From the NCBI GenBank assembly GCA_040757575.1, contig JBFLXA010000010.1, positions 50,830-114,829 on the forward strand: a DNA stretch of 64,000 nt. The letters run 5' to 3'. This DNA is from PFJX01 sp040757575 (lineage in GTDB: Bacteria; Pseudomonadota; Gammaproteobacteria; Burkholderiales; Thiobacillaceae). The translations under genes and the position numbers were made by a program. Below, in pieces: positions 39,052-47,441 of the stretch; the first letter of the stretch is position 1, and every line of letters starts with the position of its first letter. The notes under the pieces are model-generated. The model was not told where the DNA came from and did not search any database. It saw nothing but the letters and a program-made list of their open reading frames with translations.

Positions 39052-40845
39052 CTAGTAACCCAGTGTCCGGGCGCCTTGATAGAACACGAAGCTCAGGACC
39101 CAGGCAATGGCCAGGGACCAGGCCACGGAGGCCCACACGTAGCGGTTGCCGTCTGCCTCCCGGCGCAGGGTGGCCAGGGCCGAGACGCAGGGGGTGTAGA
39201 CCAGGGTAAAGAGCATGAAGCTGTAGGCCTGGACCCAGTCCATGCGCTGGGCGATGACCCCCGCAAGATCTTCCGTGCCGGCACCATAGATCACCGCCAG
39301 TGCGCCGATGACCACTTCCTTGGCGACGAAGCCGAACAGCAGGGCCACCGAAAGCAACTTGTCGATGCCCAGTGGCGCAAAGACGGGTTCAACCCAGGCG
39401 GCCATGTGGCCTGCAAGGGTGTCGGGCCCTGCCGGAGCAGCATCCAGGGGCAGATGGGTCAACAGCCAGACCAGGGCCACCCCCAGGACGATGAAACCAC
39501 CGGCTTGGCGCAGGAAGTGGCCGGATTCCCGGAAAGCCTGGCGGAACAGGTAACGCACGGTGGGCATGCGGTAGGGGGGCAGCTCCATGAGCAGGGGGTC
39601 GTATTGCTGTTTCAGTCGACCCTTGAGCAGCAGGGCGGTGAGGAAGGCGATGGCGAAGCTGAGCACATAGAGGCTGAACAGCACCCAGGGGGCGGCCCGG
39701 GGGCTGAACACCGCCGTGGTGAAGAACAGGAAGACCTGAAGGCGGGCCGAACACAGGGAAAAGGGAATCATCATCATGGTGAGGATGCGCTGGCTACGGC
39801 TGCGGATCACCCGGGCCCCCATCATGGCCGGCACATTGCAGCCGAAGCCCATGAGCTGGAGCACGAAGGCCCGGCCGTCCAGGCCCATGCGGGCCATGAG
39901 GGCATCCATGAGAAAGGCGGCCCGGGCCAGGTAGCCGCTGTCCTCCACCACGGCCATGGCCAGGAAAAACACGACGATGATGGGCAGGAAGGTGAGCACG
40001 GTACCGAGGCCGTCATATAGGCCTTCCAGGAGGAAACTGGCGGCCCAGCCGGGCAGTCCGGTGGCCCAGGGCTCCAGCCAGGCCGATTTCAGGTTGTCCA
40101 GCAACCAGGCCAAGCCATCCTGGAGCGGGGTGCCCAGGCCATAGACCACCTGGAACAGGCCCAGCACCAGCAGGAGGAACATGGGCAGGCCCAGCCAGGG
40201 GTGCAACAGCAAGCGGTCGAGCCGGTCCGTGAGGCTTGCCGGCAGGTCTTTTGGGACGTGGACGGTTCTGCGCACCAGGCTGTCCAGGTCCTGTTCGATG
40301 GCGTCGTCCTTTTCCAGGGCCGCGCGGCTTGGCGAGCGGGGCTCCGGATGGTTTCGCAACCACTGGGTCAGGGCTTCCTTGAGCTGGGGTACCCCCTGGC
40401 CGTGCTTGGCGCTAACCAGACGGACGGGCAGTTCCAGTTGCTGTTCCAGCTGGGTCACATCGATGCGGATGCCCCGCGACAGGGCTTCGTCCGACATGTT
40501 CAGGGCCAGGAATAGAGGCAGCCCCAGTTCCTTGAGTTGCAGCACCAGGCTCAGTTGCCGGTCCAGTTGCAGGGCGTTGAGCACCACCAGCAAGCCATTC
40601 ACCGGCTGGGTTTCGACGAAATGGCGGGCTACCCGCTCGTCCTCGGAAAAACCGTGCAGATTGTGCAGGCCAGGCAAGTCCACCAGTTCCACCATGCTGT
40701 CCCCCAGCAGCAGGCGGGCGGCCAGCAGTTCCACAGTGAGTCCTGGCCAGTTTCCCACCCGGGCGCCGGCCCCGGTGAGACGGTTGAAGAGGGTGGATTT
40801 GCCGGTATTGGGCATGCCCACCAGGGCGATGCGTCTCTTAGCCAT
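39052..40845 (-). CDS. feoB: Ferrous iron transporter FeoB (short form)
   Basis: 597 aa from ATG 40845. G domain at the very N-terminus: GMPNTGKST (G1), GNWPGLTVE (G2), DLPGLHNL (G3), LNMSDE (G4), VSAKHGQG (G5). The membrane part has two Gate domains and FeoB_C with ~8-10 helices (e.g. GFGCNVPAMMGARVI, FSLCSARLQVFLFF). At ~600 aa it is shorter than the ~770-aa E. coli FeoB. Brings Fe(II) across the inner membrane. Its start overlaps feoA by 8 nt. Confidence 0.96.
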   Translation of the reverse strand: MAKRRIALVGMPNTGKSTLFNRLTGAGARVGNWPGLTVELLAARLLLGDSMVELVDLPGLHNLHGFSEDERVARHFVETQPVNGLLVVLNALQLDRQLSLVLQLKELGLPLFLALNMSDEALSRGIRIDVTQLEQQLELPVRLVSAKHGQGVPQLKEALTQWLRNHPEPRSPSRAALEKDDAIEQDLDSLVRRTVHVPKDLPASLTDRLDRLLLHPWLGLPMFLLLVLGLFQVVYGLGTPLQDGLAWLLDNLKSAWLEPWATGLPGWAASFLLEGLYDGLGTVLTFLPIIVVFFLAMAVVEDSGYLARAAFLMDALMARMGLDGRAFVLQLMGFGCNVPAMMGARVIRSRSQRILTMMMIPFSLCSARLQVFLFFTTAVFSPRAAPWVLFSLYVLSFAIAFLTALLLKGRLKQQYDPLLMELPPYRMPTVRYLFRQAFRESGHFLRQAGGFIVLGVALVWLLTHLPLDAAPAGPDTLAGHMAAWVEPVFAPLGIDKLLSVALLFGFVAKEVVIGALAVIYGAGTEDLAGVIAQRMDWVQAYSFMLFTLVYTPCVSALATLRREADGNRYVWASVAWSLAIAWVLSFVFYQGARTLGY

Positions 40846-41128
40846 GGGACATAGCCTGGGATGCGAATGCCTCCGTCTCATCCCGGGGTGGTTCGTATGG
40901 GCATACCAGGATCTGTTCTGCCTCGCTGCGACGGATGATCAGGTCCGTCTGTCCGGTGCGCACCTGGATAGGCCCCTGGAAGGGGGATTTTCGGATCACC
41001 CGCACCCGCCGGCCGGGGGATAGGCCCAGGGCGATCATCCGGGCGGCCAGATCCTGGTCGGGACTGATCTGGACGATTGTGCCGCAGCGCCCAACGGGGT
41101 AGCGGCTCAGGCAGGAGGAGGCGGTCAT
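40838..41128 (-). CDS. feoA: Ferrous iron transport protein FeoA
   Basis: 96 aa from ATG 41128 with GGAGGAGG directly upstream (SD-like on the plus listing as cctcctcc; minus reading GCCTCCTCC lies after, so the ribosome site itself is weak). SH3-like FeoA fold: CGTIVQISPDQDLAARMIALGL, SPGRRVRVIRKSPFQGPIQV (in parts) and TDLIIRRSEAEQILV. It modulates FeoB. Only 8 nt follow the upstream APH-type kinase gene, so both feo genes probably depend on that gene's promoter. Confidence 0.92.
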   Translation of the reverse strand: MTASSCLSRYPVGRCGTIVQISPDQDLAARMIALGLSPGRRVRVIRKSPFQGPIQVRTGQTDLIIRRSEAEQILVCPYEPPRDETEAFASQAMSHG

Positions 41129-41136
41129 GGTGCTGC

Positions 41137-42666
41137 TCAGGGTAAGGCGAGATGGGCCAGGCAGGTGCGCGTGGCATGGATCAGGCGGTCGGCGGACCAG
41201 TCCGGTGTGGGACTGATGCAACGGGCGGACTCTTCCCCATCCAGGGGGGTCTGGCCCGCAAGCTGGGATTCCAGCACCTCCGGCCCCGCCTCCGAGGCAT
41301 CGTCGCCCCGGGCGGCCCGGGCCGCCACCCGGGCCCGCAGGGTCTCTGCAGGAACCTCGGGGGCCACCCAGCACCAGGGCACGTCCAGCTGTACGGCCAG
41401 ATCGGCAAAGGGCTTGCGCCAGTCCGGGGAGATAAACGTGGCATCAACGATGACCTTGAAGCCTTGCTGCAACAGTAGCGCGCTCTGCGCCAGCAGCCGC
41501 TCCCGGGTGCGGGTACTGGCTTCGGGCGCATAGATGCCGCCGGGAATGGCACGGCTGTCTCCCAATGGCGGCAGCCCGAAAAGGCGCTTGCGCTCCACAT
41601 CCGAGCGCAGACGTACCGCCGGCAGACTTTCAAGCAACTGTTGGGACACCACGGTCTTGCCGCTGCCCGATACGCCATGCATGAGGATCAGGGCCGGCGC
41701 TGGCGGCTGGGTGAGTCGCAGGGCCAGTTCCAGGTAGCACCTGCATTCCCCGAAGCTGCTGTTTTCCTGGCGGGCACGCAAGGCGGCCACCTTGGCTCGC
41801 ACCATAGCCCGGTAGACCATGTAATAGGCCAGGGCCGCCAGCCCCGCGTAGTCACCTGTATGTTCCAGGTAGCGGTTCAGGGCCTGCCAGGCCAGGTTGT
41901 CGTGACCCCGGTGGCACAAGTCCATGGCCAGAAAGGCCATTTCACTGATGACGTCGATGAAGCGCAGGCCCGGGTTGAATTCGATGCAATCGAAGATGAG
42001 GGGGGCATCGTCCACCCATGCGATGTTGCCCAGATGCAGATCGCCATGGCATTCCCGCACAAAACCTGCCGCCTTGCGAGCCTGAAAATGGGGGGCCAGG
42101 CGGGTACCTTCGGTGCTGACCCAGGGCGCCAGCCGGTCCAGCAGGGCTTGTATTTCAACAGGTGGATGCAGAGCGCCCATCTGTGAGAAGTTCTGCTGCA
42201 TCGGCTCCTGTACCTGCGCCGCCGTGCCCCAGGGGCTGTCCTGGGTGGCGGGTGCAATATCGCTGTGAAAGCGGGCGATCCGGTCCGCGATGGCGTCGAT
42301 CTGGGTTCCCTGCAGGTTCGCCTCCAGATCCAGGGTGCTGGCGGGGGCGAAGGCGTGCATTTTCACCGCCCATTCCAGCACCGGGCCCTGCCCCTCCAGT
42401 ACCGGATGTTCCACGGAGCCCGTGACCGGTACAGCCTCAATATATATATGCGGCGCGAGGCGGCGGTTGAGGCGAATCTCCTCCCGACAACAGGCTTCCC
42501 GCTTTGCCAGACTACTGAAATCCAGAAAGCCCAGGTCCAGGGGCTTCTTGATCTTGTACGCCAGGGTATCGGTCAGCAGCACCCAAGAAATATGGGTTTC
42601 CACAAGCCGGACCCCGGGTATTGCCGCCGCCAGGTTGGTCAAGAGGGGCGGCAATGATGAAGGCAT
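41137..42666 (-). CDS. Fused aminoglycoside-phosphotransferase-like / AAA P-loop kinase
   Basis: 509 aa. The N-terminal ~330 residues form an APH/choline-kinase-like fold with the catalytic stretch CHGDLHLGNIAW and IFDCIEFNPGLRFIDVISE; the C-terminal ~165 residues are a separate P-loop kinase with GVSGSGKT (Walker A) and RLRSDVERKRLFG, as in zeta-toxin/gluconate-kinase-like enzymes. Fusions of this type are widespread in proteobacteria with no settled substrate; antibiotic resistance should not be assumed. A candidate promoter TTGATA-N17-AATAGT lies at 42699-42727 on the minus strand. It leads the run into feoA-feoB. Confidence 0.88.
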   Translation of the reverse strand: MPSSLPPLLTNLAAAIPGVRLVETHISWVLLTDTLAYKIKKPLDLGFLDFSSLAKREACCREEIRLNRRLAPHIYIEAVPVTGSVEHPVLEGQGPVLEWAVKMHAFAPASTLDLEANLQGTQIDAIADRIARFHSDIAPATQDSPWGTAAQVQEPMQQNFSQMGALHPPVEIQALLDRLAPWVSTEGTRLAPHFQARKAAGFVRECHGDLHLGNIAWVDDAPLIFDCIEFNPGLRFIDVISEMAFLAMDLCHRGHDNLAWQALNRYLEHTGDYAGLAALAYYMVYRAMVRAKVAALRARQENSSFGECRCYLELALRLTQPPAPALILMHGVSGSGKTVVSQQLLESLPAVRLRSDVERKRLFGLPPLGDSRAIPGGIYAPEASTRTRERLLAQSALLLQQGFKVIVDATFISPDWRKPFADLAVQLDVPWCWVAPEVPAETLRARVAARAARGDDASEAGPEVLESQLAGQTPLDGEESARCISPTPDWSADRLIHATRTCLAHLALP

Positions 42667-42698
42667 GTGGGGCAGGGTGGGGGAGTCGGACGCACCAG

Positions 42699-42727
42699 AC
42701 TATTCCAGAATCGAGAACGTATATCAA
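42699..42727 (-). promoter_or_regulatory. Candidate sigma-70 promoter for the kinase-feoAB operon
   Basis: TTGATA (42727-42722), 17-nt spacer, AATAGT (42704-42699), on the minus strand, about 33 nt before the ATG at 42666. The -35 is good, the -10 only fair. The A/T-rich flank was checked for a Fur box and none was convincing. Confidence 0.45.
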
Positions 42728-42786
42728 TAAGTTATCAGGATGGTGATGTATTGAATGAGCGCCCGCGTTTGGTTGGATGGCCAGAT

Positions 42787-43449
42787 TCAAGGGGCTGTGC
42801 CATCAGGGCCAAACCGCATCTCCGTGCGCAGTTGTCCCTCGAAGACGGCTTCAAGCTTGATGTTTTGGCCCTGGATATTCAGGTCTAGGCCGGGCTGGGG
42901 CGCTGGAGAAAGTGCGGCAAACCGGATCTGGTCGGTGGCCAGGTGGACCTGGATGCTGACCCGCATTGGGTAGTAGCCATCAAGAAATCGCCGCATGTAG
43001 GGGCCGTTGCGCAGCACGGGGCCGCCGGCTTCCCAGGGGGACAGGGCCAGGGTGTCGGCCTGGATACACAGGATGGCATCGGGCCCGATGTCTTCCAGTT
43101 GTACGCTGGGTCCTTCCACCCAGGCCCGGCCTATGCCGTCCTGGCGCACCAGGCGCAGGTTGCGGATGAAATCCTGGCGGAACACCACCTGGGTTCTGGG
43201 CACCGGGTCCAGGTGACGGTGGCATTGTTCCAGGTGGACCCAGCCGCTATTCAGGCTGGCGTCGTCGATGGTGATGCGGTTCTGATGGTGGTGCACGGGT
43301 TTGGCCGGCATTTCCGTCAGAAAGCGAAGCTCACCCTCGTTGACGTCGGCCACACTCTTGAAAAACAGGTCTTCTTCCGTGCTCGCCCAGGCGGGCAGGG
43401 CGCCGAAGGCAAGCAGGACGATCAGGCCGTCAAGGCGCGGCAAGGACAC
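42787..43449 (-). CDS. Exported protein of unknown function
   Basis: 220 aa from GTG 43449, chosen because it gives a signal peptide (LDGLIVLLAFGALPAWAS); it overlaps the upstream NlpC/P60 gene by 20 nt. The mature part is beta-rich with one cluster of histidines (KPVHHHQNRI, LEQCHRHLDPVPR), two cysteines, and segments such as FRQDFIRNLRLVRQDG. I recognise no named domain. Tight coupling to a peptidoglycan hydrolase suggests a periplasmic partner or a related envelope role. Confidence 0.72.
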   Translation of the reverse strand: MSLPRLDGLIVLLAFGALPAWASTEEDLFFKSVADVNEGELRFLTEMPAKPVHHHQNRITIDDASLNSGWVHLEQCHRHLDPVPRTQVVFRQDFIRNLRLVRQDGIGRAWVEGPSVQLEDIGPDAILCIQADTLALSPWEAGGPVLRNGPYMRRFLDGYYPMRVSIQVHLATDQIRFAALSPAPQPGLDLNIQGQNIKLEAVFEGQLRTEMRFGPDGTAP

Positions 43450-43996
43450 GGCGGGCGCCGTTGAAGCGGGTGGACCAGTAGCGGTCACCCATGCGGGACA
43501 CGGTGACCTGTTTGGAGGCCCGGCTGCTGGCATGGACGAATTCGCCGTTGCCGGCGTAGATGCCTACGTGGGAGAAAGGCTTGTTGCGAGTGTTGAAAAA
43601 CACCAGATCGCCGGGTTTCAGCTCTGATTCGCTGACCTCGACCCCTTCCCGACTCATGTCCCGGGCGGTGCGGGGCAGGCTGAGGGCGTTTGATTCCTTG
43701 TATACGTGGCGCACGAAACCGCTGCAATCCATGCCCTGCTCCGGTTTGCTGCTGCCGAACTTGTAGGGCGTACCGATCAGGCTCAGGGCCTTCAGAAGGG
43801 GTTTCGCCTTTTCTGTCAGACTTTCGGAAACCCCGGGTGGGTTGGACGGGTCATCCCCCAGGGCTTCCTGAGCCCGGGCGGGAGACAGGCCGGCCAAGAT
43901 GATGCACAGTGTAACGGCCAGCAGCTTGGGGACGCGCGGTGTTAGGGGCAAGGGTCCGTATGCCAGGGGCTGATTTATTTCCGGCGATTTAGCCAT
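43430..43996 (-). CDS. NlpC/P60-family peptidoglycan endopeptidase
   Basis: 188 aa from ATG 43996; a Met 16 codons upstream is also in frame. A hydrophobic export segment (KLLAVTLCIILAGLSPARAQ) is preceded by a long polar N-terminus. The catalytic domain has Cys in GMDCSGFVRHVY, His in PFSHVGIYAG and the third polar residue in FVHASS. Such enzymes cut the D-Glu-DAP bond in cell-wall peptides. Followed with overlap by an exported unknown; divergent from the helical-protein gene at 44061. Confidence 0.92.
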   Translation of the reverse strand: MAKSPEINQPLAYGPLPLTPRVPKLLAVTLCIILAGLSPARAQEALGDDPSNPPGVSESLTEKAKPLLKALSLIGTPYKFGSSKPEQGMDCSGFVRHVYKESNALSLPRTARDMSREGVEVSESELKPGDLVFFNTRNKPFSHVGIYAGNGEFVHASSRASKQVTVSRMGDRYWSTRFNGARRVLAAP

Positions 43997-44060
43997 CTTG
44001 CCTGCGGCTTGTCTAGTATGGGGAATAGATAACTGACAATCCACTTTAAGGAGTTATCAA

Positions 44061-44708
44061 ATGTCCATTGAATCTAAAGAATTAATTTCTGAAGAAACTC
44101 ATGAACGCATTGCCGCTGCCATGGCGGATGACGGGGATTTGCAGGCCCGGGTTCGAAGTATCGTCATGGCTGCCATTGCCGAGCGAAACCTAGATGCCAA
44201 GGAAGTGAAACACGTCATCCACGCGGTATTTTCCGGCATGGGCGAAGGCCTGCCCCAGCGGGGCCAGCAAGCGGCCGATGCAGCCCGGGCGGCGGTCCAG
44301 GGTCTGGATGAAGCCGTCGGCAAGTCCGTTTATGCCTTGCGCATGGCAGCTGAAGAGGCCTGGGACCAGGGCCGGCAGTACAGGTCTGGGGATGTGAAGG
44401 AGGCCATGGAGGACATCCGTGAGCTGGAGGCGGATTTGCTCTCCACCCTCAAGGACCACGCGGATCGGGGCCAGGGGGTGGTGAAAGAGGTGTTCACCGG
44501 CTTGCATGCACACCTGGCCCGCACCGGCACGGATACCGGTAACCAGGTGCGGGAGGTGCTGGCGCGGCTGGGCAGCCAGATGGCCGACGCGGCCCAGGGC
44601 TCCGGTTCGGCCCTGAAAGCTCAGGCGGAAACCGGCAAGACCCGGCTGAAAGCAGTGGCTGCGGGCATCCTGCGGGGTCTGGCCGACGGGTTGGAGCGAC
44701 ACCCTTGA
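44061..44708 (+). CDS. All-helical protein of unknown function, paired with a UbiB-type kinase
   Basis: 215 aa, AAGGAG 7 nt before the ATG. No signal peptide, no cysteine, rich in Ala, Gln, Glu, Arg; heptad-like helices throughout (e.g. GQQAADAARAAVQGLDEAVG; TGNQVREVLARLGSQMADAA). The pattern resembles phasin- or apolipophorin-like amphipathic helices, but I cannot assign a family with confidence. It is 33 nt upstream of an ABC1/UbiB kinase gene on the same strand, and the two probably form an operon. Confidence 0.8.
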   Translation: MSIESKELISEETHERIAAAMADDGDLQARVRSIVMAAIAERNLDAKEVKHVIHAVFSGMGEGLPQRGQQAADAARAAVQGLDEAVGKSVYALRMAAEEAWDQGRQYRSGDVKEAMEDIRELEADLLSTLKDHADRGQGVVKEVFTGLHAHLARTGTDTGNQVREVLARLGSQMADAAQGSGSALKAQAETGKTRLKAVAAGILRGLADGLERHP

Positions 44709-44741
44709 TGCCTGTCTATGCCACCTGCCGAGGGTTGATCC

Positions 44742-46433
44742 ATGCTGCGTGAAACCCTGTCCGTAGTGCGGGACTTTCCCCGCCTGCATGAGATCTCCAG
44801 CACCCTGATTCGCTATGGGTGGGGGGATGTGGTGCGGATTCTGGGGGTGTCGAAACTGCTGGAACGGGCTGGTCGCATGCTCCGCTGGCGTTCCACCAGC
44901 GAAATCGCCCATCTGGAGTTGCCGGTCCGCATCCGCCTGGCCCTCACGGACCTGGGGCCTACCTTCGTCAAGCTGGGCCAGATCCTGGCCACCCGGGTGG
45001 ATGTGTTTCCGCCCTCCTGGATCGAGGAATTCGAGCGCCTGCACAATCAGGTGCCGCCGGTAAGTTTCGAACTCATCCGTCCGGAACTGGAGAAAAACTG
45101 GGGCAAGCCCCTGGAGGAAGTCTTCGCCACCTTTGCCACGGAGCCCTTTGCCGCCGCTTCCATCGCCCAGGTGTACCGGGCCACCCTGAAAGACGGTACC
45201 GCCGTGGTGGTCAAGGTGCGCCGGCCGGACATCCTGGAAAAGATCGAGGCGGACCTGCGCATCCTGGCCCACCTGGCCCGTCTTATGGAACTGGAGATGC
45301 CGGAAACCCGGCGCTACCGACCCTTGCAGATCGTCAGCCAGCTCAAGCGCTCCCTGTTGCGGGAACTGGACCTGGTGAAGGAAGCCCGCAATCTGGATGC
45401 CTTCGGGCGCAATTTCGCTGGTGATACCGGGATCAATGGCGGGGTCCACATTCCCAAGGTTTACTGGGAATACTGTAGCGAGGCGGTCAACGTCCAGGAG
45501 GAACTGGTGGGGGTGCCGGGTACCGACATCGTGCGGGCCCGGCTGGAGGGCATGGACCTCAACCTCCTGGCCTCCAGGGGGGCGGATGCGGTGCTGAAGA
45601 TGATTCTGGTGGACGGCTACTTCCACGCCGACCCCCATCCCGGCAACGTGGTGTTCCTGCCCGGCAACCGGCTGGGGCTGCTGGATTTCGGCATGGTGGG
45701 CCGGGTGACGGACCGGCGTCGGGAACAGCTCATCGATTTCCTGGATGCCCTGGTGCACAAGAACGAGCAGGGCATGCTCAACGTGCTCATCCAGTGGGCC
45801 GGGGACGCGGAAGTGGACGAGGAGCACCTGGCCTATGACATCTCGGAACTGGTGTTCGGCTATGACGATTTGAGCCTGAAGGACATCCACATCGGTTATC
45901 TGCTGTCGGAGATCACCGCCGTGATGCGGGACAACAACCTCTCCCTTCCGCCGGATCTGACCCTGCTGTTCAAGGCCTTGATCACCCTGGAGGGCCTGGG
46001 GCACCAACTGGACCCGGATTTCCACTTGGTGGATCACCTCACCCCCTTCGTGCGTCAGGTGATGGAAGCCCGTTATTCGCCCCAGTCCCTGGCCAACCGG
46101 GCCCAGCGGGGCCTGCGGGAAATGGCGGAAGTGGTCTTCGGTCTGCCCCGGGACGTGGCCCGCCTGTTCCGCCAGGCCCGGCGGGGCCACTTCCGGGTGG
46201 ACCTGGACCTGAAGCGCCTGGACCACTTCGGCGTGCAGCTCAACCGGGCCGCCAACCGGCTCACCATGGGCATCCTCACCGCCTCCCTGGTGGTGGGCTC
46301 CAGCATCATCATGACCGTGGATGGGGGGCCGGAGCTCTTCGGCCTGCCCCTGTTTGGCCTGCTGGGTTTTCTGGTGGCCTTCATGAACAGCCTGTGGATC
46401 CTGGTGGCCATCTGGCATTCCGGCAAGGAGTGA
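44742..46433 (+). CDS. ABC1/AarF/UbiB-family atypical kinase
   Basis: 563 aa. Family hallmarks: the K-x-G-Q motif in TFVKLGQILATR, the ATP lysine in AVVVKVRRPD, the catalytic loop FHADPHPGNVVF and metal-binding DFGMVGR; two C-terminal membrane helices (~500-520 and ~530-550). UbiB proteins help ubiquinone synthesis, probably by extracting lipid intermediates. The canonical ubiE-ubiJ-ubiB context is absent, so this could be a paralogue with a different job, perhaps with the upstream helical protein. Confidence 0.92.
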   Translation: MLRETLSVVRDFPRLHEISSTLIRYGWGDVVRILGVSKLLERAGRMLRWRSTSEIAHLELPVRIRLALTDLGPTFVKLGQILATRVDVFPPSWIEEFERLHNQVPPVSFELIRPELEKNWGKPLEEVFATFATEPFAAASIAQVYRATLKDGTAVVVKVRRPDILEKIEADLRILAHLARLMELEMPETRRYRPLQIVSQLKRSLLRELDLVKEARNLDAFGRNFAGDTGINGGVHIPKVYWEYCSEAVNVQEELVGVPGTDIVRARLEGMDLNLLASRGADAVLKMILVDGYFHADPHPGNVVFLPGNRLGLLDFGMVGRVTDRRREQLIDFLDALVHKNEQGMLNVLIQWAGDAEVDEEHLAYDISELVFGYDDLSLKDIHIGYLLSEITAVMRDNNLSLPPDLTLLFKALITLEGLGHQLDPDFHLVDHLTPFVRQVMEARYSPQSLANRAQRGLREMAEVVFGLPRDVARLFRQARRGHFRVDLDLKRLDHFGVQLNRAANRLTMGILTASLVVGSSIIMTVDGGPELFGLPLFGLLGFLVAFMNSLWILVAIWHSGKE

Positions 46434-46503
46434 AGCTCCACTGAAGTTTTTCCCCGCCCGTCCGATAAGGGAGGCATTCACACGGATGCGAGGGAGCAGG
46501 GGC

Positions 46504-47349
46504 ATGAATCGTCGAATCGTTGCGCTGGTCCTGGGTTTGCTGGCTGCGTTGCCGGTCCGGGCGGCCGAGGTACCCGCCGGGGCTGCGGACCCGGAGCAGA
46601 TCCGCCAGATCGTCAAGGAAGTCCTGCGGGAGTATGCCGCCAGTCTTAACGACAAGGCCGGCAATATCCAGACCAAGGCCATCATGAAGAACCTGGTGCA
46701 GGACAACGCCCAGTTCATGCGGACCCACGGGGCTGCCCACTTCAGCCATTTCCAGACCAGCCAGCATCCCCGGGCCACGGTCATCACCTGTTCCGATTCC
46801 CGGGTCCATACCCATGCCCTGGACGCCAGCCCCGATGGCGATCTGTTCATGATCCGCAACATTGGCAACCAGATCAGCACGGCGGAAGGCTCCGTGGAAT
46901 ATGGCGTCCACCATCTGCATACGCCCCTGCTGCTTGTCGTCGGTCATGTGGCCTGCGGCGCCGTCAAGGCGGCATCGGGGGATTACTCCAAGGAATCCGG
47001 TCCCATACGCAATGAACTCGACACCATCCAGATTCCCAAGGGCGAGGCGGGGCTTTCCAGCGTCAAGCTGAACGTTAACAATCAGGTGAAGCGGGCCCTG
47101 GGAAAGTTCGAGGAAGACGTATTGCGGGGCACCCTCACAGTGGTGGGCGCGGTCTACGACTTCAAGAACGAGATGGGCAAGGGTCAGGGAAAGCTCAACA
47201 TCATCAACGTGAATGGCGAGACGGACCCGGTCCGCATTGCCAAGCTGGAATTGATGCAGGGCCTGGATGCGCCGGCCTCCAAATCCTCCCGCACCCAGCG
47301 CCGGGTCCGGCCCGCGTCCCCCGCCGGAGAGCATGACGCCGGGCATTGA
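46504..47349 (+). CDS. Beta-class carbonic anhydrase with a signal peptide
   Basis: 281 aa from ATG 46504, preceded by GCAGGGG. The N-terminus (RRIVALVLGLLAALPVRAAE) is a Sec signal peptide, so the enzyme should work in the periplasm. Zinc ligands are Cys and Asp in TCSDSRVHTH and His-Cys in VGHVACGAVKA. It interconverts CO2 and bicarbonate. The C-terminal tail after ~265 (KSSRTQRRVRPAS) is basic and probably disordered. Most beta enzymes are cytosolic; export is the notable point. Stands alone between ubiB-type and serC genes. Confidence 0.92.
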   Translation: MNRRIVALVLGLLAALPVRAAEVPAGAADPEQIRQIVKEVLREYAASLNDKAGNIQTKAIMKNLVQDNAQFMRTHGAAHFSHFQTSQHPRATVITCSDSRVHTHALDASPDGDLFMIRNIGNQISTAEGSVEYGVHHLHTPLLLVVGHVACGAVKAASGDYSKESGPIRNELDTIQIPKGEAGLSSVKLNVNNQVKRALGKFEEDVLRGTLTVVGAVYDFKNEMGKGQGKLNIINVNGETDPVRIAKLELMQGLDAPASKSSRTQRRVRPASPAGEHDAGH

Positions 47350-47441
47350 TTTGCCCCATGCCGCCGGCCGGGCATGGCGCGGAACAGAGCGGATTCGGTA
47401 GACTAGGCGGGTTTTTTCCTCCCCACCGAACAGGCGCCACC

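Noticed and set aside
41137..42666. Aminoglycoside resistance gene
   Set aside because: The APH fold is fused to a P-loop kinase in a chromosomal operon with feoAB and is of a widespread housekeeping-type family; the fold alone does not show drug modification.
42699..42760. Fur box before the kinase-feoAB operon
   Set aside because: The A/T-rich GATAAC-TTATTG stretch matches only about 7 of 19 positions of the Fur consensus in the best register.
44190..46880. 896-aa open frame on the minus strand opposite the UbiB-type kinase
   Set aside because: It is the complement of well-supported genes with clear motifs on the plus strand; long antisense frames are expected in G+C-rich DNA, and no domain is recognisable.
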